This document shows positions 56,406 through 64,000 of a stretch of DNA of 64,000 bases, piece after piece. The position numbers and the translations under genes were made by a program. A model generated the notes under the pieces. That model made no database searches. It was not told where the DNA came from and saw only the letters and a program-made list of their open reading frames with translations. Every line of letters starts with the position of its first letter. Positions within the stretch are counted from its first letter, which is position 1. Source of the stretch: SHAN690 sp023262195 (GTDB lineage Bacteria > Bacteroidota > Bacteroidia > Flavobacteriales_G > Salibacteraceae); contig JAYQJE010000001.1 in NCBI GenBank assembly GCA_038142005.1, positions 124,001-188,000 on the forward strand. Reading direction: 5' to 3'.

Positions 56406-57317
56406 ATGAGCGACATACACGTTAACAATGTAGGCAAGGCGTTCGGAGATTTTGTTGCATTAGACAACGTGTCAATATCCGTACCGAGTCAATCTATATT
56501 TGGATTACTGGGCCCAAATGGTGCAGGTAAAACAACCCTCATTCGAATTATCACCGGTATTACAGGTCCTGACTCTGGCACTGTTCTTTTTGGAAAGAAC
56601 CATACTATTCTGGGCTATCTTCCCGAGGAACGCGGGCTCTATAAGAAGATGAAAGTGTGGGAGCAGGCGATTTACCTTACGCAGCTTAAAGGTTTCACCT
56701 CAAATGAAGCAAAAGATCTTCTCAAACCATGGTTCGAGAAGCTTAAAATGTCCGAATGGCTAAATAAAGAGATCGAGGCTTTATCAAAGGGGATGCAACA
56801 ACGACTTCAATTTGCGATTACCGTAGCCCCCAATCCGGATGTTTTAATTCTTGATGAACCTTTCAGCGGATTCGACCCTGTAAATGCCGAGGAGATCAAA
56901 CGAGAAATATTAGCCTTAAATGAGAATGGGACCACCGTAATCCTCTCCACTCACAATATGAATAGCGTAGAAGAATTATGCAGTCATGTTGCCCTATTAA
57001 ATCGCGGTGAGGTGGTCGTCAATGATTCCTTACAAAATGTGAAGAATGAACATAAGGAGTCTCATTTTAGCATAACCTTCTCTGGAAGCCAAGTGGCATT
57101 TGCAAACTTACTTGGTCCGAATTATGAGGTTTTAAAAATGAGTGAAAACGGCAATCAGGTCTTAGCCTTAATCAAAGCATACGAAGGTGCCCAACCTATG
57201 AAGCTATTGTCAGTATTATCCAATTCATTCAATATTCTCAAGTTCGAGGAACAATTGCCTACCATGAATGATTTGTTTATCTCGATGGTAACCAACCCAA
57301 GTTCAAGTGATGAATAA
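56406..57317 (+). CDS. ABC transporter ATP-binding protein (NatA-like, ABC-2 type)
   Basis: 303 aa from ATG 56406; the longer frame would use a TTG inside the dnaJ tail. Walker A GLLGPNGAGKTTLIRII, Q-loop region GYLPEERGLYKKMKVWEQA, signature LSKGMQQRLQF, Walker B DVLILDEPFSGFDP and H-loop ILSTHNMNSVE are all present. The GLYKKMKV segment is typical of NatA/YhaQ-type exporters. It overlaps the permease gene by eight bases. The substrate is unknown (the B. subtilis NatAB pair exports sodium). Confidence 0.92.
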   Translation: MSDIHVNNVGKAFGDFVALDNVSISVPSQSIFGLLGPNGAGKTTLIRIITGITGPDSGTVLFGKNHTILGYLPEERGLYKKMKVWEQAIYLTQLKGFTSNEAKDLLKPWFEKLKMSEWLNKEIEALSKGMQQRLQFAITVAPNPDVLILDEPFSGFDPVNAEEIKREILALNENGTTVILSTHNMNSVEELCSHVALLNRGEVVVNDSLQNVKNEHKESHFSITFSGSQVAFANLLGPNYEVLKMSENGNQVLALIKAYEGAQPMKLLSVLSNSFNILKFEEQLPTMNDLFISMVTNPSSSDE

Positions 57318-58644
57318 AACCTGGTTAATCATAAAAAGGGAGTATTGGACGCGAGTACGAAAGCGATCTTTTATATTGATGAGCTTGCTGGGCCCGCTGA
57401 TAATGGCTGGGGTAGGGATTATGGCTGTTTACCTGAGCATTGAGGAACATGAAGATCAAAAAATACTGGTTGTAGATGAAAATCACCCTGTTTTCACCTC
57501 ATTAAAAAGCACCAGCCTCATCGAATTTGACGTTCAGAATATCGAATTAGACCAAGGTCTTGATTTATTAAACAGCTCTGATTATACAGCCCTTTTACAT
57601 ATCTATAAAGATTATTACAAAATACACGCAGGAGCGTTGTATTTTAAGAAACAACCCTCATTTAGGGTGCAAAGTCAAATAGAGCGGGCTGTTCAGCTTC
57701 AAGGTGAGCTGTTAAAACTAAGTGAGTTCGATATTTCAGAATCGGACTACCGCAGAATAAAGACGCCATTCATAATGCAGGCTTTTAAATATGATGCCGC
57801 CTCAGAGAGCTCTGAAGAAACCAGCAACTTGCCAGCCGTGGTTGGAATTGTGTTTTCTATTCTCGTATACATGTTCATTTTTATGTATTCGGTTCAAGTG
57901 ATGCGTGGTGTAATTGAAGAAAAAACCAATCGAATCGTGGAGGTAATTATATCGAGCGTTACTCCAATACAATTAATGTTGGGTAAAATTATAGGTATTG
58001 CTGGCGTTGGACTTACACAGTTCTTAATTTGGGTCACCCTCTCCCTAAGCCTATTCGGCATTGGTCAATCCATTGTATTTGCTCAATATGATGCATCATC
58101 GCTTGCTTCAAATACCAATATGACTGCCGAGATAGCGCAAGAAATGGACAAGGAGCTTGCTGAAAAAACCATTCGAATGAGCAATGACAACAACATTCTC
58201 AATCAAATTGCTCGTGTGAATTTCCCTTTAATGATTGGACTTTTCATCTTTTATTTCATCGGAGGATACCTTTTGTATAGCGCAATGATGGCGGCTGTCG
58301 GTTCTGCCGTAGATAACGACACTGATACCCAACAATTTATATTACCCATCACCTTTCCCTTACTCCTATCCTACATAGCTAGTTTCGTGATTTTCAACAA
58401 TCCCAATAGTTCGATAGCAGTGTGGCTGTCCATTATTCCATTCACCTCACCAGTTACAATGCTTGTTAGAGTGGCTTTTGGAATAGAATCATCAGACTTA
58501 TGGCAGGTCTGGCTTTCAATGGGGCTTTTGATCGCCACCTTCATTACGATGGTATGGATTTCATCAAAAATTTACCGGACGGGAATACTCATGTACGGAA
58601 AGAAGGCCTCTTTCCGTGAATTTATTAAATGGATAAACTATTAA
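57310..58644 (+). CDS. ABC-2 type permease (NatB-like)
   Basis: 444 aa from ATG 57310. One membrane helix after a basic start (RVRKRSFILMSLLGPLIMAGVG) is followed by a large extracytoplasmic domain (about residues 45-175) and a C-terminal bundle of five or six helices (VVGIVFSILVYMFIFMY; VGLTQFLIWVTLSLSLFGIG; LMIGLFIFYFIGGYLLY; ITFPLLLSYIASFVIF; LLIATFITMVWIS). The EEKTNRIVEVIISSVTP motif is characteristic of NatB/CcmB-like exporters. Partner of the upstream ATPase. It overlaps the longest reading of the response regulator gene. Confidence 0.92.
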   Translation: MNKTWLIIKREYWTRVRKRSFILMSLLGPLIMAGVGIMAVYLSIEEHEDQKILVVDENHPVFTSLKSTSLIEFDVQNIELDQGLDLLNSSDYTALLHIYKDYYKIHAGALYFKKQPSFRVQSQIERAVQLQGELLKLSEFDISESDYRRIKTPFIMQAFKYDAASESSEETSNLPAVVGIVFSILVYMFIFMYSVQVMRGVIEEKTNRIVEVIISSVTPIQLMLGKIIGIAGVGLTQFLIWVTLSLSLFGIGQSIVFAQYDASSLASNTNMTAEIAQEMDKELAEKTIRMSNDNNILNQIARVNFPLMIGLFIFYFIGGYLLYSAMMAAVGSAVDNDTDTQQFILPITFPLLLSYIASFVIFNNPNSSIAVWLSIIPFTSPVTMLVRVAFGIESSDLWQVWLSMGLLIATFITMVWISSKIYRTGILMYGKKASFREFIKWINY

Positions 58645-58646
58645 GC

Positions 58647-59803
58647 ATGGCCAGAATACTCATTATTGATGATGAACGACCCATTCGCTCTACTTTAAGA
58701 GACATCTTGGAATACGAAAAGATTAAAGTTAAAGAGGCCGCGGATGGCAAAACTGCCATCGTTATGTTTAAGGAGTCAACATTTGATGCGGTTTTGTGCG
58801 ATATTAAAATGCCTGGCATGGATGGTATTGAGGTACTGGAATCACTTCAAAACATTAACCCAGACGTACCAGTAATAATGATTAGTGGTCATGGCAACAT
58901 AAAAACCGCGGTAGACTCCATCAAGAAGGGAGCATTCGACTACATTTCCAAACCACCTGATTTAAACCGATTGCTGGTCACGGTTCGCAATGCACTCGAT
59001 AAAAAAGACTTAGTCAAAGAAACGCGAAAATTAAAGAGTAAAATCAAGGATAAAGCTGCGTCACCAATCATTGGCGAATCGAAAGCAATCAAGGAAGTAA
59101 AAACCATGATTGACAAAGTGGCGCCTACAGATGCTAGAGTGTTAATCATTGGGCCAAATGGTACGGGCAAAGAATTAGTGGCTCAGCAAATACATGCAAA
59201 AAGTGGCAAAGCCAAAGCGCCTTTCATAGAAGTTAACTGTGCTGCCATTCCTTCAGAGCTTATTGAGAGTGAGCTTTTTGGTCATGAAAAAGGGGCATTT
59301 ACCTCTGCGATAAAGCAACGCGTTGGTAAGTTTGAATTGGCCAGTGGAGGCACGCTATTCTTAGATGAAATTGGCGATATGAGCTTGAGCGCTCAAGCAA
59401 AGGTGCTCAGAGCGCTTCAAGAAAACAAGATTACTAGGGTTGGTGGCGAAAAAGAAATTGGCGTTTCTCCGAGAATCGTTGCAGCAACGAACAAAGACTT
59501 AAAGGTTGAAATTGCTGAAGGACGATTTAGAGAAGACCTCTATCATAGGTTGTCGGTAATTATTATTCAGGTTCCTTCATTAAATGATCGAATAGAAGAT
59601 CTTGAGAGCCTAGTGCCATATTTTTAAATCAAATCGCGGAAGATGCCGGCAGCGCCCCAACTCAAATCTCTTCCAACGCCTTCAGTGAGTTATCAAAGAT
59701 TGACTGGACGGGTAACATACGACAGTTAAGAAATACCATAGAACGGCTTACTATTATGGCTGAAGTATCTATAGATGATAAACTCGTTAGGAAATTCGCC
59801 TAA
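58647..59803 (+). CDS. NtrC-type response regulator with AAA+ domain, GAFTSA variant, no HTH (one frameshift)
   Basis: About 385 aa. Receiver domain (residues 1-120) with acidic pair in LIIDDERP, phospho-Asp in AVLCDIKMPGMDG, Ser/Thr in VIMISGHG and Lys in YISKPP. AAA+ domain with Walker A IGPNGTGKELVA, HEKGAFTSAIKQ in place of GAFTGA, Walker B GGTLFLDEIGD and sensor 2 GNIRQLRNTIERL. It ends at VRKFA without a Fis-type helix-turn-helix. The frame breaks at T5 59621-59625; T6 gives PYFLNQIAED. ATG 58647 fits the family start; ATG 58629 overlaps the permease. Confidence 0.88.
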
Positions 59804-59850
59804 CCCTATATAGCTGGGGCTCCGAGTTAACGATCTAGAGAATTAAATAA

Positions 59851-60003
59851 ATGGATATTTCTGGTAGAGTGATCATGTCTCAAATACTTGAGGCTGGACA
59901 AGCGAATGGAGAAATCAATGTTGCAGGACATGCTGCAGGATCTTACTTAGTGAAGATCTCAGCCGATGGAACTTCTTCCATCAATACACTGACAAAGCAA
60001 TAA
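59851..60003 (+). pseudogene. Orphan T9SS type A sorting domain fragment
   Basis: A 50-codon frame reads MDISGRVIMSQILEAGQANG, then INVAGHAAGSYLVKISADG and ends NTLTKQ. This matches the second half of a T9SS sorting domain (D.sGr.. then GsYlv.i then the K-rich end), but there is no signal peptide, no YPNP start and no cargo: an in-frame TAA stands directly before the ATG. It is best read as the tail of a lost secreted-protein gene. It keeps an intact terminator downstream. Confidence 0.6.
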
Positions 60004-60027
60004 GCCAGACTTACAAAAGGTGAGATG

Positions 60028-60056
60028 AAAGGGCGAGGATAACCTCGCCCTTTTTT
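60028..60056 (+). terminator. Rho-independent terminator
   Basis: GGGCGAGG-ataa-CCTCGCCC, eight perfect pairs, preceded by AAA and followed by T6. It ends transcription from the response regulator and orphan fragment. Confidence 0.93.
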
Positions 60057-60159
60057 ATTTCAGAAAATAATTCTTCATTCGATGAATCACATATTTTTTT
60101 CGACTAATTATGTGTTTTACTAAATAAATGCTACATTAGTCTAAAATGAGCTTAGAACT

Positions 60160-60663
60160 ATGGAATTAATTATTGAAACATTAGACAAATTTGGACCTGG
60201 GATACTTGTACCGTTAGGTTGCTTCGCATTCGTTAGCATACTAGCGCAATGGTCACTATACGACAAATGTGGATTACCTGGAATTGATTGTATCATTCCA
60301 GTAAAAAACGTCATTACCTTCTTAAAGATTATGGGAAGACCTGCATCTCACAGTTTATATGTGATCGCTCCCCCTCCTTTCATTTTAGCATCGTTATTGA
60401 TCTTTGAAAACTCAGCACTTCAATTTGGAATTGCTTCATTGTTCTTCATACCATGGGCATACTTTATGATCAAAGTTTATATTGAATTATGCCAGTGCTT
60501 TGGACATTACAAGACCACTGACTACATTTTTTGTGTTCTCTTCAATGGCTTCTATGTTTTACACTTGGGACTGTCATACAATGAGAAATACAAAGGTCCA
60601 GTATATCGTAAGCAAAAAGAAGCCGTTAAATCCGATAATGTCGGAGATCAGGTAGCAGCTTAA
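60160..60663 (+). CDS. DUF5684-like integral membrane protein
   Basis: 167 aa. It has about four hydrophobic segments (GPGILVPLGCFAFVSILAQWS; SLYVIAPPPFILASLLIF; FGIASLFFIPWAYFMIKVYI; TTDYIFCVLFNGFYVLHLGL, each in part) and a short polar tail. The sequence YDKCGLPGIDCIIPVKNVITFLKIMGRP matches the pattern GKPGW..iIPiyN....lki.gkP of the DUF5684 family, some of which are annotated near signal peptidases. Function unknown. It stands alone, convergent with alaS, and its stop lies four bases from the alaS end. Confidence 0.75.
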   Translation: MELIIETLDKFGPGILVPLGCFAFVSILAQWSLYDKCGLPGIDCIIPVKNVITFLKIMGRPASHSLYVIAPPPFILASLLIFENSALQFGIASLFFIPWAYFMIKVYIELCQCFGHYKTTDYIFCVLFNGFYVLHLGLSYNEKYKGPVYRKQKEAVKSDNVGDQVAA

Positions 60664-60666
60664 TTC

Positions 60667-63290
60667 CTAGCTGCCAAATAATGTTTCATATGCAATTTGA
60701 AGGGCTCGATTAAGCCCTTCTTTTTTTGTCCCACCTGCCATTGCCAAAAAATTCTGCCCTCCACCACCTCCAGAAATCTCACCAGCAGCGCTCTTAATGG
60801 CCTGATTTGCATCCGAAGCCAACGTCTTTAGAATTGGTTTACTAATTCCAACGGCAATTGAAACCTTCTCACCATCACGGGCACCTAAAATCACAACTCT
60901 ATCATCAGCCTCAATGATCAATTGCTGAACGAGTCCCTTTAGGCTTCCTGCAGACATCTCTCCAACGTGCTTTTGAATGAGATAACAGTCATTCAATGAT
61001 ATACCCTCGCTAATCAACTCCTTCTTTGTGAATTTGAGTAGGCTTGATTCCTTGACTTCAATCTCCTTTTTGAGTAGGGCATTTTCTTGCTTAAGTCTTG
61101 CTACGGTTTCTACAATATCCTTTGCTTTTGGAAAAAGGGCTTCAATTTGCTTGAGTCGCTCTAATCGGTCTTCAACCATTTTATTATAAGCCCTACCCGT
61201 TACAGCTTCTAACCTTCTTACTCCGCTGGCAACACTTGATTCTGAGATTAAAGCCAGGCCGTCAATGACGCTTGTATTTGACACATGAGTACCTCCACAA
61301 AGCTCTATTGAGTCACCAAACTTGATTGCGCGCACTTCATCACCATACTTCTCACCAAATAGTGCCATTGCTCCCATATCTTTTGCCTCGGAAATAGGAA
61401 TATTTCGATACTCCTCCAGGTCGATGCTCGAATCAATCATTTCATTTACCCTCGATTGAATGCGCATTATTTGCTCTTCTGATATTTTCTCAAAATGCGA
61501 AAAATCAAATCGGAGCTTTTCCGGAGCTACCATAGAACCCTTTTGCTCTACGTGAGTGCCCAACTCTTCACGCAATGCAAAGTGCAAAAGATGAGTTGCA
61601 CTATGATTTTTAATAATATCACTCCGCCACCCTTTATTCACTCTTGCATGGACATTTGACGATTCATACTCGGGCACTTCATTCAAAAAATGAATGATTT
61701 CATCGTTTTCCTTTTTCGTGTCTATCACTTGATAATCTCCACTATCGAAGCTTAATAAACCTCTATCACCAAGCTGTCCACCACCCTCAGGATAGAATGG
61801 TGTTTTGTCCAACACCACTTGAACCAGCTCTTTTCCCTTTGCCTTAACTTTTCGAAATTTCATTAATCGGCTGTTGGATTCCAACTGATCGTATCCGATA
61901 AAAACAGAATTTGCTTCGTTTGAAATAATGTTCCAATCTTCAAAATCGGCTTTGGAGGCATCTCTTGAGCGGTCTTTTTGCTTTTTCAAGTTGACTTCAA
62001 ATGATTCAATATCAACTGAGAAACCATGCTCTTCTGCAATGAGCATGGTTAAGTCGATGGGAAACCCATATGTATCATAGAGCTCAAAGGCAAAATCACC
62101 AGCGATAATCTTGTTATTTGCCTCATCCATCTGCTGATCTAATCTATTTAACCCCTTTTCGAGGGTAGCTTGGAATGATTTCTCTTCCTCTTCAATTACC
62201 TTTTCAATCAAGCTTTTGTTAGCTTCCAGCTCATTGAAGCTAGATCCCATTTGAGCACAAAGTGTTTCAACCAACTTGTATATGCTCGGTTGAGTTATAT
62301 CCAAATAGCTGTAGCCAAACCTAATTGCTCTTCTGAGCACACGCCTGATTACATAGCCAGCGCCATTACTCGCTGGTAGCTGGCCATCTGCAATGCAGAA
62401 TGATACTGCTCTTAAATGATCTGCAATTACTCTAAATGCAACATCTTGCATACTGTCCGAACCCGAATATTTTTGATTGGAAATATTTTCCAGATTCGAA
62501 ATAATGGCTCTGAAAAGGTCGATATCATAGTTAGAGCTAACGCCTTGCAAAACGCGTGATAAGCGTTCTAACCCCATCCCAGTATCAATATATTTCTTAT
62601 CTAATTTGACGAGGTCACCACTCTTCTTAAGCTCATATTGCATAAAAACCAAATTCCAAATCTCAATGACTTCGGGATGATCTTTATTCACCAAGGTAGA
62701 CCCATCAATTTCATCTCGATCTACCTGCGTGCGCATATCGTAGTGAATTTCTGAGCAAGGACCACAGGGTCCTGTATCGCCCATTTCCCAGAAATTTTCT
62801 TTTCTACCAAACCCTAAAATTCTGTCCTGATTTACGAACTCACTCCAGTTTTGCCGAGCATCATGGTCATCAGTGAGGTTCAGGTCTTATCACCAGAAAA
62901 CACACTTACATAAAGTCGATCTTTATCAAGCTTATAAACCTCCGTCAACAACTCCCAAGCCCATGCGATGGCTTCAGACTTAAAATAATCATCAAAAGAC
63001 CAATTGCCCAACATTTCAAACATGGTATGATGGTAGTGGTCTCTCCCAACCTCGACAAGATCATTATGCTTGCCTGATACTCTCAAACATTTCTGACTAT
63101 TTGCTATTCTAGGCGCACTACTTACGCTGTTTCCAACGAAAATTGACTTGAATTGATTCATCCCTGCATTGGTAAACATAAGGGTGGGGTCATCCTTTAT
63201 CACAATCGGTGCAGATGGCTCTATGGCATGCTCTTTCGAACTTAAAAAATTCAGGAACGTTTGTCTAATTTGATTTGTTGACCAAGTCAT
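60667..63290 (-). CDS. alaS: Alanyl-tRNA synthetase (one frameshift)
   Basis: About 874 aa, full length. The catalytic domain shows IRQTFLNFLSSKEHAIEPSA, FTNAGMNQFKSIFVG, HYHHTMFEMLGNWSFDDYFK and MGDTGPCGPCSEIHYD; the editing domain shows NHSATHLLHFALREELG and ELCGGTHVSNTSVI; the C-terminal domain ends with SAAGEISGGGGGQNFLAMAGG. The frame breaks at TT 62887-62888; one more base gives GDKDLNLTDDHDARQNW. It charges tRNA(Ala) and clears Ser or Gly mischarging. Its start faces the M23 gene across a 90-bp divergent promoter region. Confidence 0.96.
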
Positions 63291-63331
63291 GATTCTGTTA
63301 AAATGATTGAATAGAAATACAGAAAAGACCG

Positions 63332-63361
63332 CAAAAGTAGCAGTTGCCTATTTTTGCACAC
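63332..63361 (-). promoter_or_regulatory. Candidate alaS promoter
   Basis: TACTTTTG at 63332-63339 is an exact TAnnTTTG element; GTG (one mismatch from TTG) lies at 63359-63361 with a 19-base spacer. It would start transcription about 35 bases before the alaS ATG. A second exact element, TATTTTTG at 63349-63356 on the plus strand, could serve the M23 gene. Confidence 0.5.
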
Positions 63362-63380
63362 TTTATAAGGCTTCTTATTT

Positions 63381-64000
63381 ATGGCCAAAGTAAAATATCA
63401 ATATAACGAGAGCACGCTAAGCTATGAGAAGATCAAGCTCAGCCCTTCAGCAAAGATCTTAAGGTTTACCTTATTTTCTATCGCTGCTTTGATTTGCGGA
63501 GGAGGCATTTACGTGCTTTTCAACATTGTATACGATTCCCCCCAAGAACGTCAGCTCCGCGAAGAAAAAGAAGCTCTTTTACTCCAATATGAGCTCATGG
63601 GCAAGCGGCTCGACCAAATGAGCACAATCCTCGCTGATTTGGAAAATCGAGATGACAATATTTACCGCTCAATTTTTGAAGCCGAGCCAATTCCAGATAA
63701 TATTCGAAAAGCCGGCATTGGAGGTATTAATAGATATAAAAGCTTAGAAAGGTTTAAGGACGATGCAGAGATTGTCATCAACACATCTAAAAAGCTGGAT
63801 AGACTCGCCAAGCAGCTTTATATACAATCAAAATCTTTTGATGAGATCATAGAATTAGCAAAACAGAAAGAACAAATGCTTGCGGCAATACCAGCCATAC
63901 AGCCAGTATCAAACAAAGACTTGAAACGAATGGCCAGTGGCTACGGCATGAGAATAGACCCTCATTACAAAACCCCTGCGTTCCATGCAGGCATGGATTT
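63381..64000 (+). CDS. M23-family metallopeptidase (3' end beyond window)
   Basis: The frame is open to the window end (206 codons visible). After a cytoplasmic start MAKVKYQYNESTLSYEKIKL there is one membrane helix (LRFTLFSIAALICGGGIYVLF), then a coiled coil (ERQLREEKEALLLQYELMGK and following) and the start of an M23 domain: SGYGMRIDPHYKTPAFHAGMDF, which contains the first zinc ligands of the HxxxD type. Such proteins are membrane-anchored peptidoglycan endopeptidases or their regulators. Its divergent position next to alaS recurs in Cytophagales-type genomes. Confidence 0.88.
   Translation, partial: MAKVKYQYNESTLSYEKIKLSPSAKILRFTLFSIAALICGGGIYVLFNIVYDSPQERQLREEKEALLLQYELMGKRLDQMSTILADLENRDDNIYRSIFEAEPIPDNIRKAGIGGINRYKSLERFKDDAEIVINTSKKLDRLAKQLYIQSKSFDEIIELAKQKEQMLAAIPAIQPVSNKDLKRMASGYGMRIDPHYKTPAFHAGMD

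Noticed and set aside
1660..63000. Programmed ribosomal frameshifting in the many split genes
   Set aside because: The breaks lie in unrelated genes and different runs, lack slippery heptamers with downstream structures, and include both +1 and -1 shifts.
1..64000. Mobile elements, prophage, CRISPR, tRNA or rRNA genes
   Set aside because: No transposase, integrase, repeat-spacer array or tRNA-like cloverleaf was seen; all intergenic gaps are about 210 bases or less and are accounted for.

Overview
The window is a chromosomal segment of a Gram-negative Bacteroidota bacterium, most likely a marine-type member of the Cytophagales. The evidence is: two proteins with type IX secretion (T9SS) C-terminal sorting domains plus an orphan third one, a GWxTD lipoprotein, Bacteroidota beta-barrel families, lipid A genes (lpxH, lpxK), a DUF4290-murA pair, and TTG-N19-TAnnTTTG promoters such as the one before rpsL. 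I see no rRNA, tRNA, CRISPR array, insertion sequence or prophage.

Layout. 1-13 kb: envelope and housekeeping genes (FadL-like porin, secreted M1 peptidase, helical-repeat protein, rlmB-GWxTD-rmuC operon, Omp85-type barrel, ung, a tiny lipoprotein, a small beta-barrel). 13-16 kb: a large secreted BNR/sortilin-like T9SS substrate. 16-27.5 kb: gap, then a minus-strand run for envelope and translation (TlpA-like thioredoxin, M1 peptidase, lpxH, gatB, purine nucleoside phosphorylase, lpxK), then the plus-strand pair nif3 and a degenerate zinc-ribbon gene. 27.6-31.4 kb: gltA, eno, carA. 31.5-49.3 kb: one continuous minus-strand str-S10-spc-alpha block from rpsL to rplQ (no tuf between fusA and rpsJ; map, infA, secY and rpoA included), with a consensus promoter before rpsL and a strong terminator after rplQ. 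49.5-60.7 kb: uvrD-type helicase, DUF4290, murA, a secreted thioredoxin, grpE-dnaJ, an ABC-2 exporter, a sigma-54-type response regulator, and a membrane protein. 60.7-64 kb: alaS and a divergent, truncated M23 peptidase gene.

Sequence quality matters for reading this annotation. About twenty one-base indels break otherwise normal genes, nearly all in short homopolymers and mostly contractions. Restoring or removing one base gives back textbook family motifs each time (ung, gap, eno, rplF, alaS and others), so I annotate each broken gene as one CDS over its full span and give the break position. fusA is different: it carries a tight cluster of C:G-to-A:T changes that includes two in-frame stops.

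I did not find an obvious new multi-gene system. The best leads are a 37-bp palindrome directly before grpE-dnaJ, a coiled-coil zinc-ribbon protein that has lost all four cysteines (with DnaJ lacking one zinc centre and cysteine-free L36), two gene remnants (a barrel C-terminus before murA and an orphan T9SS sorting domain), inverted repeats around the rpsL/uvrD divergent promoter region, and a sigma-54 activator with an altered GAFTGA loop and no DNA-binding domain.
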